Source: Persicaria tinctoria
Lineage: Eukaryota; Streptophyta; Magnoliopsida; Caryophyllales; Polygonaceae
DNA: 64,000 nucleotides
Assembly: GCA_037127255.1 (NCBI GenBank)
Contig: JBANSL010000002.1
Coordinates: 40,932,392 to 40,996,391, forward strand
Direction of reading: 5' to 3'
In this document: positions 1 through 10,940 of the stretch, one piece after another
How positions within the stretch are numbered: position 1 is the stretch's first letter
Layout of the letters: each line of letters opens with the position of its first letter
Translations under genes and position numbers: made by a program
Notes under the pieces: model-generated
What the model was told of the DNA's origin: nothing
The model's database searches: none
Seen by the model: the letters and a program-made list of their open reading frames with translations, nothing else

Positions 1-1506
1 CTTCCTCCTCTAGCTCTACCTTACACCTTAGTTGTCTTCAATGGTGATCCTTCGAGTTCGAATTTAATTCGACACGTCACAAGTCATAATCCTATTCTCA
101 ATTCAATTCAAACCTATCTATATATTGAATTGGAAGAATCACATTCAATTTATTCTTAAGAATATTCTCAATTCTTATCCGTTGTCGATCAAATTCGGTC
201 TAATTCACATTGAATTCGATTCAATTGAATGATCTAAATCATTTCTGTCATCAAGAGGTTGTCAATGATGCATTCAATTTGATAAAACGGTTACAAAATA
301 GCCCGGCTCTAGAAAAGGGTTTTCCCATGTCGGAAGGATATCTTTCCATTTATGAGAAATTAGAGCTCGAAACCCATCTCACTAAGTTCTAAATTCATCT
401 AGGACAATTTTCCCTCCAACATTTGATCCCAAATCAACCCCAATCGAAAACCCCCAACTTTCAAATTTGAAGGTCGCCGATGTCGTAGCCGTTCGAAGTT
501 ATGCCGTCGCCGCCCAGGACCACCGTGAGCCTCACCGCCCTTCTCCGGTATCACCACCACCCAGAGCTGTCGCCGCCGACCCGTGCTGAGCCTCCATTGT
601 CGAGCCACCATCGCTACAGGTGAAGTGTGTGTGCTGAGCGTGTACAGTAGCAGCGGATGTGGGAGGAAGATGGACTAATTACACAAGCCCTCCCCATATT
701 TTCATTCCTACAAACGTTGCCCTTTTTCCAACTGTAAGAATTACAGAATTTAACCCATAATTTTTATTTGGGTTTAAATCATTATCTAATACGTATATTC
801 TCTCGAATCGCAGTCGCTCCCCGTACCCTTACATTCTCAAATCGACACAAGAAACTCAAGAGGTTTGTGTTGATATTGAATTCCGACTTTTTATTAATTA
901 GATTTTTCGGTTCGAATCAAATAAGTCATTTATGCATATAAAATACCAATTAACAAACTTCTTTAATGTGTGATGTGGTTGCATGTAGACTTGTTCGTAT
1001 TCACCAACCCCCGTGTCATATTTTTTTCTCGCGATTCAGGAACGTCAAAAGAGGCAAGTGATATTCCGAGCTTTCTACGCTCATTTGCATGCTTTCGTGT
1101 CTAGTTGTTGTCTACAGTTGAATCATGCCAAATTACGTTAAATAAATTACAATCCCTCCGTTTGTGTGATTTATTAAATTGATAATCTATTTTGGCATGT
1201 TAAACGGGTAATGTTATTTTTATAGGTTATTTAACTTACATAAATGACATTATGTGTCCATATTCCATCAAAGCATGATTTATTATTTTCTCTTCATGCT
1301 AAGTTTAATTATGTGATATATCCGTTTTCATATCTGTAATTGTCGTTTATTCAATTCAGTTCCAGACTAGATTGCCTAGTAGTTCGGTGTGGACTTAGGT
1401 TATCTTTTGAACCTAGTCCTTATAAAATATATAAATATGTATACATAAGTTATGAATTTTGGAATCGTGGTTAAGTGTATTATAGAATGTGAATATTATA
1501 AATTAA
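1..1506. other. Unclassified AT-rich intergenic DNA
   Basis: No convincing gene. The only plus-strand frame of note (210-392, 60 codons) shows no motif I recognise. A GC-richer patch at about 480-660 contains CCGCC/CACC runs and could be the relic of a 5' UTR or a captured exon, but no splice sites or domains support this. The rest is AT-rich without repeats I could delimit. Confidence 0.4.
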
Positions 1507-1623
1507 GGAAGATGAGCGCTTCCAAGCAAAGTATATAAACGATAATATAAATTAAATATGGAAGATGAGCGCTTCCAAATTATATAAAATATATTATTGT
1601 AAACCAGGAAGATGAGCGCTTCC
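1507..1623. repeat. Three copies of a 17-bp hairpin motif
   Basis: The motif GGAAGATGAGCGCTTCC occurs at 1507-1523, 1560-1576 and 1607-1623, spaced about 50 bp apart by unrelated AT-rich sequence. Each copy is an interrupted inverted repeat (GGAAG ... CTTCC). The AT spacers have drifted while the motif is unchanged in all three copies. Confidence 0.8.
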
Positions 1624-1668
1624 TATCCAGTTTCATGAAGCTACGTTTCCGGACCCGGAAATGATCCA

Positions 1669-1851
1669 CTGAGCGGACCCGTTCTGTGAATTTGATCGAT
1701 AAGAAAATCCGAGCGGAGCCGTTCGGTACACTTGATACTAAAAGAAAATCCGAGCGGACCCGTTCGGTACACTTGATACTAAAATAAAATCCGAGCGGAC
1801 CCATTCGGTATACTTAATATTAAAATATAGAATCTGAGCGGACCCTTTCGG
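1669..1851. repeat. Five-copy ~41-bp tandem repeat with a GC hairpin
   Basis: Units start near 1669, 1709, 1750, 1791 and 1834 (spacing 40-43 bp). Each begins with a near-palindrome of the form CCGAGCGGACCCGTTCGG, followed by an AT-rich tail (cacttgatactaaaataaaa type). The arms CCGA-CGG and CCG-TCGG can pair. The outer units are the most diverged. The block lies directly downstream of the three 17-bp hairpins. Confidence 0.8.
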
Positions 1852-2756
1852 TACACTTAATATTAAATATATAGATCTTATTATTATAGTCAAGTACAGA
1901 TTATAAATACATAGATCTTATTATTATAGTTTATTGTTTGAATAATAGTTGTAAGTTTAAAGGTATACAATTATCTATAAAACGGTGATCGTAAATAAGT
2001 TGGTCATAATTTCAGTGTTTAATTATATTACAGTCTCATTTCGGAATATAATTTCCTAGAGTGATTTATCACTCACATCCATTATTCTTCCTAACTTATA
2101 AATTCTCAAGTTGCGTCAAGTGTCTATTTTTTGTTTCATAATTCACATTTGAAGAATCTATATTACTCCCATTTGGACTATTTGGTTCATACCGTTTTAT
2201 GGTCAATGAATCTTTAGTGTAAAGTGGTCTTTTATTTCGTGTCGTTACTTGCTTGTTCTTAATTGAACTAACCGCCCTATGTATTGTGGCGGCTGGTGCC
2301 TCTCGTTTGTATATGATGTATCAGACCTAAGTTGCATGTATAAAGATCATAGTGAAGAAGTTCCGAAGGCGTTGGAGAACATCAAGGGTCATTTTAAATG
2401 TTTTGAAACAAAAAGGGTAATTCCAAATGTGTTCAGTTTGGTTAACTATTTATCCGGTGTATTTAAAAGTCTTCCGCTGTACCCGTTAAACGATTGTAAA
2501 TATTATTTAAAAATATAGTTTTCTTTTGGTAAAAGTTTTCCGCTGTATTTATTTTAATGCATGTTATCATCTTGTTTATGGGAGCATGGTTGCATGTCCC
2601 TATAAGCCTAAGGTGGTTACGCAGATATTAAAGTCCGAGTAATCAGTGGCGCTGCAACATTCCCTCGTTTACAGAAGGGGGTGTTACAATTACTACAAAA
2701 TTTACCAATTAAATGCGTACAAAAATAAAAAAAAATAGGAAATTAGCATCAAAATG
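1852..2756. other. Unclassified DNA, possible LTR-retrotransposon edge at 2687
   Basis: No gene is supported. A 79-codon plus-strand frame (2279-2518) has no recognisable motif. Near 2680-2694 a purine run is followed by tgttacaat, which resembles the polypurine tract/LTR junction of some plant chromoviruses. No partner LTR is visible in the window, so this remains a weak suggestion. Confidence 0.3.
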
Positions 2757-2781
2757 TATATATATATATACCTATATATAT

Positions 2782-2824
<43 letters not shown>
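2757..2824. repeat. (TA)n microsatellite
   Basis: About 68 bp of TA dinucleotides with an internal symmetric interruption (cctatatatatagg). It forms the 3' (minus-strand) limit of the broken gene at 3031-4640. Confidence 0.95.
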
Positions 2825-2831
<7 letters not shown>

Positions 2832-3030
2832 GAACAAAAGAAACAAACAAAGGGGATTACAATAAAACATTAGCAAAACAAAAAGGAGTAGCTACAAATA
2901 AGCATATTATATTTGAATAACACATGAATATAAACGCAAAATCGGGGGCGCGAAACCAAACAACAATACACATAGCAATGTCTGAAACTATGAATCAAAA
3001 TAGAAATAATATGAAAAAATGTAAGAAACC

Positions 3031-4640
3031 TCAAGGGGTGATGTAGCCTTTCCAAGTACAGGGTCGTTAACGGAAGGTTGAGCGTTGCCTTGATTAGTGG
3101 ATGGTGAACGAACAGTTTGAGCAGACATAGGATTGCCCTGAGTAGAGGGGATAGATTGACGTTCTTGTATCAACCCACTCCCAAAACCACCACTTTCAAT
3201 ATCATCAGTCTCACGCTGACGCAGCAAAGCAGAAGTCAATCCCACAAATACAGGGAAAGACCGAGACGCCCTCCTAGAAGCAACACTTGTAAATAACTTG
3301 ACCCGATCGATATAAAGCAACTAAAAACAGACAGGGCAGACAATGAAAACAATATCAAACATATGTGAAAAGAATTAAAACAATAACAAAAAAATTTAAA
3401 AAACAAAACACATAAACTGCACTCACAATCAAGAATAGAAGAGGTCCTCGGAAGTGGCCATCTTTGTTCTTCTCCCACACTTTCTTTGTATCAACCAAAC
3501 TTTCTAATAAAAAGGCACACCAGTTCACATCTTTGAAATCACCCAAATCACATACTGATCTAACCAAATTATGATTAGCAAGCCCATTCCCAGGACTGTC
3601 AACAAGCAAAGAGTGAAAAACCACAAGGAAATTGGTCACAAATTTATCCCCACAATCAACATCAGCTACTAACTTGTCAATAACAACAAAAGGGGTTATA
3701 TGATCAATAGTCCCAAGAGATGTCCTCCAATCCTTCACATCATCAAAATTCTCTTTGCAAGTCTTCTTAGGCACCATTTTCTTTCCCAACGGCAATCCTA
3801 ACATAATGTGTACATCAATATCATTTATTTCAACTTTCCCACCATCATTCATAAGCAAACAACACTTGTTTGGGTCAAAATTGTCAACAAGCCAGAATCC
3901 CAAAGACAGAGGCATGTACTCTATATTCAGATCAAATAAAAACCCAAATCCAATGCCCCTAATGAATTCTTTTTGCTTCTCATTCAATTTACTAAGAGCA
4001 GATACAAACATACGGATGTTGGATCTTGACTTCAATGTTGGGAACTGTTTCGCTCTAGTCTTCCTTGGCTTCTTGACAAACAAATCCCTACCACCATGAT
4101 CAGCTTCAACAGTGGATGGATGAGATAGCACATCAGTATTCTGATCCCCCACCTCCGGCTCTTCAAGATGAACACCATCCAGCCGAACAATTTCTTCCTC
4201 AACCTGAGCATCAGTGTCCTTCCCATTGCCTGCATCACCAGGCTCCACATCTTGAGATTGAACATCATCACCATTACCCTCTTTAGTTACTCCACCAACA
4301 TTAGTGTCCCCAACACAAAAATGTTTTGGTGTACAAGACCTTCTGGATAAAACCTCAGGGGATGCACAAATCGGAGTACGCCCTTGAGAAGCCGATTCAT
4401 TAACAGTACCATGGGACAACAGAACATCAACAACGACATTGGGAGAAGCAGAATCCTTCCGAGAACGCCGAATAAGAGGTTGTGTGTCTTTAGAGTCAAG
4501 TGAATCTTCAACTTGGGAATCAAATAGATCTGGAGAATCCTTTGCTAAATCAACGACAGGAAGCTTTGAACCAGATTTTTTCAATCGTTTCCGAGTTGTA
4601 CTTGGAACAATAATTGCATTGGACTAGGACCTCGTACGTG
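3031..4640 (-). pseudogene. Truncated plant Ulp1/PMD-like transposon-associated protein, two exons
   Basis: Exon 1 runs from about 4640 down to 3427 and exon 2 from 3320 to about 3031. The 106-bp intron (3426-3321) has a GTGAGT donor and a TTTTTAG acceptor and keeps the frame. The open part from an internal Met at 4584 has an acidic Ser/Asp-rich N-terminus (about residues 1-170). A globular segment follows with the signatures GFWLVDNFDP and INDIDVHIMLGLPLG; then comes GPLLFLI, continuing as LYIDRV across the intron. From family knowledge, such segments precede a C-terminal Ulp1-like cysteine protease in plant Mutator-associated or otherwise repetitive genes. That protease is absent: the sequence ends in a (TA)n tract. 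An in-frame TAG (4624-4626) breaks the upstream coding extension. It is either a relic of a MULE cargo gene or a decayed copy of that repetitive family. The family assignment is by recall of motifs, not by search. Confidence 0.6.
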
Positions 4641-5298
4641 GACGTTTACCTTGACAAATAACAAAAGCAAGCTAAAAATTATAACATCAAACACAAAAGA
4701 CAACAAATAAAGTGCATTAAATATGAATAAAACCGAAAAACAACAAAACACTACAGCACAAGACACATTAAAGTACAAAAATACGGAAAATGTACTCAAT
4801 AAACAACAGAAGAAAAGAAGAAACTCAAAAATAAACAAACGATAGTAAGCACAAATCTCCAAAACACATCCAAACCCTAAGAAAATACGAAGAATAAAAC
4901 AAGACCAAAAACACACACATCTTACCAACAATAATCGATGCTTAACATAAATGGAGAACATCTGTATTCCAGATTCAACAAATAACGTAAAAATCTCGTA
5001 ATAGAAACAGAATCGCAACCTAAAGAACATAAACCCTAACATACACCTCTCGATCGAAGACGAACACAAAAAATAGGTCCAAAATCGAAGTAATGTAACA
5101 AACAATAACGAATATTAGTTGAAAACCCTAACATTTCGAAGTTGAATCCATGGCGAACATAGCTCAAATGCGTTTTTCAGATCGAAAATCTCTCGAGAGA
5201 AGCAAAAAGGTGAAAAGCGCAGAAAGAGAGAGATGTGTGGCTAAGTAAATGAACTAGTTGAAAGTTGGGTAAATAAGTTAAACGGGTAGCTTTTTAAA
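4641..5298 (-). other. 5' flank of the broken gene, no coding signal
   Basis: AT-rich on the minus strand with CCCTAA-type elements and a GA-rich segment (5190-5240). It could hold the leader and first intron of the pseudogene at 3031-4640. A Met codon lies at about 5152 (minus) but is followed within eight codons by a stop, and no clear exon could be delimited. Confidence 0.35.

Positions 5299-5357
<59 letters not shown>
5299..5357. repeat. (TA)n microsatellite, left border of MITE 1
   Basis: About 59 bp of uninterrupted TA. It abuts the first of several inverted-repeat elements that are bordered by TA tracts. Confidence 0.95.
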
Positions 5358-5360
<3 letters not shown>

Positions 5361-6348
5361 GTTGGTTCCGGTGTACTCAGCCCTTAACGTGTATCATGTA
5401 CACAAATCTGAGCCCTTGATTCCCATAGAGGAATCTAAGACGTTGATTCCCATAGATGATTATGCAGTTGAGTATGAATGATTATGCACTAGTATATGAA
5501 GATTTATTCAGTCGTATGAGTCTGTTTTGTAGGTTAGTCATTTTGATTATTCGATGGTATCACTATATTATTTGATCGTATTGACGGATTATGCGATGGT
5601 ATTGCTTTATTATTCAATGGTATAACTTAATTATTCGATGGTGTTACAATATTATTCGATCATATTGACGAATTATGAGTATTTACTCAATGTAATGTGT
5701 GTTTTTTTACCAATTCATTGAATATGCTACCGAATAATGTTTTATTTTAGCGAAGATCAATGGACAAAAAATAAAACATTATTCGGTAGCATATTCAAAG
5801 AAATTGGTAAAAAAAACACACATTCCATTGAGTAAATATTTATAATTCAAATAATAATATCAAAAAAATCACCAATTCTACTGAATGATCAATATAGGCA
5901 TGAATAATACAAAAACCCTTAAGCTCAATGTGGCTCCAAATGATTTCAAACTACATAAAAAACACTACATTCCACTGAATAAACATATATAATTCAATGA
6001 ATAATATCAAAAAACCCACCAATAATAAAACTGGGCACAAACAAAACGAAAACTCTTAAGCTCAATGGTTATCGTAAATTTTTTTTTCGCAAAACATATA
6101 CAAAGTGGGTGTCTATAGGTAGATAAAAATAAATTAAATAAAAAAAAAATAAAAATATTTTTTTAAAATGCCCGAAAATAACAAAAAAAGCCAAAAAATT
6201 ACTTCCCCCGTCACTATTCACAACCCCTCCTTTTCTTTTCTTTTCTCTTTTCTTTATTTTGATTATTGTGAGCCTTTGATTTGGTTTGATCCAAAGGCCG
6301 AGATTTGTGTACATGATACACAATAAGGCTTGTGTACACATGATCCAT

Positions 6349-6353
<5 letters not shown>
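5357..6353. mobile_element. (TA)n-flanked MITE 1 (~1.0 kb)
   Basis: The ends are inverted copies. The left end (5357-5415) and the reverse complement of the right end (6290-6353) share gtgtatcatgtacacaaatc and weaker similarity outside it. Both sides abut long (TA)n tracts, as reported for Micron-like MITEs that insert into TA microsatellites. The interior is non-coding and repeats the motif CCGAATAATG and variants. A long inner hairpin lies at 5671-5848. No transposase frame is present, so it is non-autonomous. The superfamily is unassigned. Confidence 0.75.
5671..5848. repeat. Long inverted repeat (hairpin) inside MITE 1
   Basis: Arms at about 5671-5749 and 5767-5848 are near-perfect reverse complements over roughly 78 bp with a loop of about 17 bp. 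The arms carry the family motif CCGAATAATG. RNA from either strand would form a long stem. Confidence 0.85.

Positions 6354-6425
<72 letters not shown>
6354..6425. repeat. (TA)n microsatellite between MITE 1 and MITE 2
   Basis: About 72 bp of pure TA, shared as the border of two adjacent inverted-repeat elements. Confidence 0.95.
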
Positions 6426-6428
<3 letters not shown>

Positions 6429-6867
6429 ATGTGGTTCGGGTGTGCACACCTCTTAGGGTGTGCATTGTGCACAAATATTATTCGGTGAAATGTGAAACAT
6501 TATTCGGTGAAATTTGAAGCATTATTCGGTGAAATGTGAATCATTCTATCGAATACTGTTATGTTTTTTTTTCCGTTCAGTTCAGATGAAAACGTCCCAA
6601 TTCTACTGAATAATTTATAACATTCTACCGAATAATGTTTAGTTTTTTTATTTATCCATTTCAAATAAAAGAAACCTCAATTCCCTAAAAAATAGTTACA
6701 ATTTATATGAAATGCCTCAAATTTCACCAAATGATGTTTCACATTCCCCAAACAATACTCACATTTCACCGAATAATGCTTCAAATTTCACCGAATAATA
6801 TTTCATATTTCACCGAATAATATTTGTGCACAATGCACATTCTAAGAGGTGTGCACACCCGAACCAC

Positions 6868-6872
<5 letters not shown>
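6426..6872. mobile_element. (TA)n-flanked MITE 2 (447 bp)
   Basis: Terminal inverted repeats of about 65 bp. The left end begins aggatgtggttcgggtgtgc and the right end is its near-perfect reverse complement, including the stretch TGTGCACAAATATTATTCGG. The interior repeats the unit TTCACCGAATAATG on both strands. Both ends abut (TA)n. There is no coding capacity. This is the best preserved member of the family in the window. Confidence 0.9.

Positions 6873-6954
<82 letters not shown>
6873..6954. repeat. (TA)n microsatellite between MITE 2 and MITE 3
   Basis: About 82 bp of pure TA, bordering two elements of the same type. Confidence 0.95.
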
Positions 6955-6956
<2 letters not shown>

Positions 6957-8670
6957 TGATCATTGGTGAAGATAGGATCGATGGTCAAGATTAAAAGGAT
7001 TTTTATTTTTATTTTTGATGTAATTCAGCGTGGGGTCCACATGCGAAAATCAGTACCCCTTGACCCGCGCGTGTGTAGCCCCTCCCTCACGGTTAAACTT
7101 TCATTGAATTCCATTCGCATCCCCTGTATCCACGAACATCCATTCTTGGTTTTTTTTTAATTAAATGAAATGGATACTGCCGAAAGGATGTTTATACCCC
7201 TGTTCTTGCTTTTTTTTTATATAAAAAAAACATGATATTATGGTTTTGTGAAAATTAAATGATAATGGGTTGTTCGTTTGTAAGACTATCTGTTTTCTTT
7301 TGTTTAAAATTTTGGCAATTACACTGAATAATGTTTCACAAGTTATCGAATAATGTTATGCTATCTTTTCCATCCAGTTCAAATCAAAATTTCACCGAAT
7401 CATGTTTCACATACTATCGACTAATGTTCCGTTCTCTTTTTTTTTATCTAGTTCATATAAAAAATTATCAATTCCATTGAATAATTAGTTGGTTTAAACA
7501 ATTTTTCAATTCCACTGAATAATATTTCATATTCTACCGAATAAATTTACCAATTCCATTGAATAATTTGTCACATTCAACCGAATAATGTTTTGTTTTT
7601 TGTCTATCAATTTCAGATAAAAGAAGGTTCAAATCCCTAAATAATACTTATAATTTATAAGAATAATACTTCATATTTAACCGAATAATGTCTCACATAT
7701 CACCGAATAATATTTTGTTTTATATTGTTTGCCAAAATAAAGACTCCATTTTCTGGTGAATAACTAATCAGATTTCACCGAATAATTTACCAACTCTTTA
7801 CCACTAGTAACCAAAATTTGACACATACGTCTAAACAATTGACAAAAAAAAATCAAATTATGCATCTCGAAAAACCCACCCAACTACCTGATTTTGCCGA
7901 TCCTAAACCACCGTCACCCCACCCTCCACCCACCCACCCCACAAAAAAAAGAAAGAGGCAAAAAATAGCCATCAAAGGCAGAATGGGTAGGCCAAACATC
8001 ACCGGTGGAGGCGCCTGCGGAGCAGTCTCTTGTACGACTGTCGGCCGGGATCATAGACATTGATGCTGGCGAGTCGATCTGGTCGAGCTTAGCGGAGACA
8101 ACCGGTTCGGAATCGAAGGTGAGGATGGAGGAGATCGCATCGAGGACGAGCCTGGCGTGGTTCGGCGCGATCGCATCGGGGAGGATGGAGGCGCCCCAAC
8201 AGCCCAACAAATGAAGTGGAAAAGGAATCAACACTGAGGAGGGTGAATGGCGGCGTGCATCCCTGATAATTAAGACTCCAATTTGTTGAATTCAAATTTG
8301 CAAACAGACATTGAGATTGTAAAGCAATTGCTTTGCAAACCGACATTGAGATTATAATCAAAAATTCAATTTTGTTGAAACCAAATTATCACGTACCACG
8401 ACTGAACCAGGAAAAAAAAAACAAGATCAGTAGAGCAAGCACTCAAATCTCAACCCGTCACAATTTCCATCTCTCCCGTACAACATTCCACGCGCCAGGG
8501 GTAGGAGCGTATGAACGGTTTCCACACTTTGTGCGCGGGACCCAAATGGATTTAATTAAAAAAAATCCCCTTTTAATCTCCTCCATCCATCAGGACTATC
8601 ACAATCAATCTAAGGGTCTACAATTGTGCACAAAGTACACCATAAGGGGTGTGCACAATTAATCCACCCT
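6955..8670. mobile_element. (TA)n-flanked MITE 3 (~1.7 kb), left terminus deleted
   Basis: The right end (8600-8670) is a typical family terminus (ttgtgcacaaagtacacc ... ggggtgtgcacaatt). The left end lacks the outermost ~55 bp. Its first bases match the subterminal part of the right end in inverse orientation (a shared TCCTGAT, AGATTAAAAGG and GGTCC context). The interior again holds many CACCGAATAATG units (7320-7790). A GC-rich island at about 7900-8240 differs in composition from the rest and may be captured DNA. TA tracts abut both sides. Confidence 0.7.
7900..8240. other. GC-rich island in MITE 3, possible captured fragment
   Basis: A C-rich stretch (7905-7945) is followed by about 250 bp of balanced composition that is open in both directions (8005-8214 plus, 7914-8234 minus). 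I recognise neither product. The contrast with the AT-rich MITE suggests captured exon or promoter DNA. No splice sites were fixed. Confidence 0.35.
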
Positions 8671-8692
8671 ATATATATATATATATATATAT
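8671..8692. repeat. Short (TA)n tract, right border of MITE 3
   Basis: About 22 bp of TA immediately after the MITE 3 terminus. Confidence 0.9.
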
Positions 8693-8710
8693 TAAACAAA
8701 ATTATGTGTT

Positions 8711-9840
8711 TTAGACTTAAACAGGGAAAAGCGGAAAGAAAACGGCCTAATTAATTTCGGCCTCTTCTTCCCAGAAAAATCACGCCTACTGAGTGATTAT
8801 TAACTGCAAGTCTGCAACACTTCCTCTTCCCTGGGAAAAATCTCAAGCTCTTGCTCCTCTCGCTCTCTCAGTATGCATTTCTTTAAATTACACCACTGGC
8901 TTGTCTCAATCCCACAAGCTAATCTTTCTCCTTATTGTCGCCTTGCCGCCTTCGCCGGTGCCACCGCCTCACCATCTTCCTCCGCATCTCCATCATCGAT
9001 ATTAATCCGGTGTCGTATACTCCCTCTTCGGCCTCCCTTTCACCTTCGTCTGCCTATGCATCTCCATCATCGACAATTATCGAATTTTGATCTCCGATTT
9101 TTTAATTTCAATATGCAGATTTACTCTAGCCTCTAGGTCTTTCACTGTTTCAAACATTCAATTCGATAATTCCCTATTTCAACCATTCAATTCGAGTTTC
9201 AATCTCATGTTTAGATAAGTTACTGATGTGCTATTTTCAATTTGGACTTTCAAAGCAGTGTTCTGTTGCAATTTGGGACTTGCAATTTGGGATTTTCCTA
9301 GTTACACCTTCATCTCCATTGTCAGTTTGCAATTCGGGAATTAAAAGAGTTTTCTGCCTTTCTGGGCATGATTTTTATAGATTTTAGTGCATAGTTAGTT
9401 AACTGAAGATTTTCACAGATTTTCACCTTAATCTCCATCGTCAGTTTGTAATGGATTATAGATGACAATTGCCTTTTCTTTTTTTTTTTTGCTGAAACTA
9501 TTTTTTGTTAGGTCCCCAATTTTGATATATGCACGGGGCACCTAAAAACCATTGGACGACCCTTATTCTAGTGATAGCGAATGCAACCCCAACGAGGATT
9601 ATTCACTTTTACATGGTATCAGAGCGGTGCGGTCCGGAACCCTAGTCGATCTATTACTAGGCTGGCCGACCTTAAGGCAAGACGTCAAGTGCAACTGACT
9701 TATATTGCGAGGCCAGACAGTTGCACTTTAGGGGGCGTGTTGTGATGTGTGGATGATCCGTTCCACATCCAAAAACACGAAACCCCGGGCCTTGCCTATA
9801 TGTCAGTGGGCCACTCCTCCTATTGCCAATTGGTTTTAGG
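8711..9840. repeat. Direct duplication, copy 1 (copia leader region)
   Basis: This segment recurs at 9978-11155 (offset 1267 bp) with high identity. It contains a C-rich stretch with short open frames (8793-9136), AT-rich DNA, an LTR-end-like motif (attattcact...aca, up to 9613), a primer-binding-like site at 9614 and an LTR-start-like motif (TGTTGTGATGTGTGGATGAT, near 9739). The 87-codon frame at 8873-9136 is partly conserved in both copies but has no domain I know. The signals are those of a Ty1-copia element in unusual order. Confidence 0.8.
9614..9625 (+). promoter_or_regulatory. Copia primer-binding site (initiator Met tRNA type), copy 1
   Basis: TGGTATCAGAGC matches the primer-binding site complementary to plant initiator tRNA-Met. 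It lies just after an LTR-end-like sequence that is shared with 13705-13752. Confidence 0.75.
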
Positions 9841-10120
9841 CTCCTATATATAAATATATTCTAATCAGACCCGTCCATTGGGCTGTTCAAAAAGCCCAAT
9901 GGAACAAAGCACCACTTTTTTTTATTGGGGCACCATATTTTTTAACGGGTATGTATATTAAAAAAAAATTAATTGTTTTAGACTTAAACAGGGAAAAGCG
10001 GAAAGAAAAGGCCCTAATTAATTTCGGCCTCTTCTTCCCAGAAAAATCACGCATACCGAGTGATTATTAACTGCAAGTCTGCAACACTTCCTCTTCCCTG
10101 CGAAAAATCTCAAGCTCTTA

Positions 10121-10123
<3 letters not shown>

Positions 10124-10212
<89 letters not shown>
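10124..10212. repeat. (CT)n microsatellite
   Basis: About 44 CT dinucleotides. The homologous place in duplication copy 1 (near 8865) has only a few, so the tract expanded after the duplication or contracted in the other copy. Confidence 0.95.
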
Positions 10213-10215
<3 letters not shown>

Positions 10216-10928
10216 ATGCATTTCTTTAAATTACACCACTGGCTCGTCTCAATTCTACAAGCTAATCTTTCTCCTTATTGCCACCTTGCCGCCTTCGCCG
10301 GTGCCACCGCCTCACCATCTTCCTCCACATCTCCATCATCGATAATTATCCGGTGTCGTATACTCCCTCCTCGGCCTCCCCTTCGCTTTCGTCTCCATCA
10401 TCGACAATTATCGAATTTTGATCTCCGATTTTTTAATTTCAATATGCAGATTTACTCTAGCCTCTAGGTCTTTCACTGTTTCAAACATTCAATTCGACAA
10501 TTCCCAGTTTCAACAATTCAATTCGAGTTTCAATCTCATGTTTAGATAAGTTACTGATGTGCTGTTTTCAATTTTGACTTTCAACGCAGTTTTCTGTTGT
10601 AATTTGGGACTTACAATTTGGGATTTTCCTAGTTACACCTTCATCTCCATTGTCAGTTTGTAATTTGGGAATTTAAAGAAGTTGCTGCCTTTCTACAGAT
10701 TTTAGTGCATATTCAATTAACTGAATATTTTCACATATTTTCACCTTAATCTCCATCGTTAGTTTGCAATGGATTATATATGAAAATTGCCTTTTTTGTT
10801 TGTTTTCTGAAACTATTTTTTGTTAGGTTCCCAATTTTGATATATGCACAGGGCACCTCAAAACCATTGGATGACCCTGATTCTAATGATAGCGAATGCA
10901 ACCCCAATGGGGATTATTCACTCTAACA

Positions 10929-10940
10929 TGATATCAGAGC
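10929..10940 (+). promoter_or_regulatory. Copia primer-binding site, copy 2 (one mismatch)
   Basis: TGATATCAGAGC, one base off the initiator tRNA-Met complement, directly after ctctaaca. That sequence matches the end of the LTR-like segment at 13752. Confidence 0.7.

Noticed and set aside
2680..2700. LTR start of a chromovirus (purine run plus tgttacaa)
   Set aside because: No second LTR, no primer site and no coding part in the window; kept only as a remark.
4581..5105. 174-codon minus frame rich in Phe/Leu/Cys as a membrane protein
   Set aside because: Biased AT-rich intron or UTR translation upstream of the pseudogene. No start context, and it overlaps sequence that reads better in the frame of the 3031-4640 gene.
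6069..6472. Minus-strand frames with poly Tyr-Ile stretches
   Set aside because: Translation of a (TA)n microsatellite and MITE ends.
10018..10221. Arg-Glu repeat frame (and Ser-Leu repeat on plus)
   Set aside because: Translation of the (CT)n tract.
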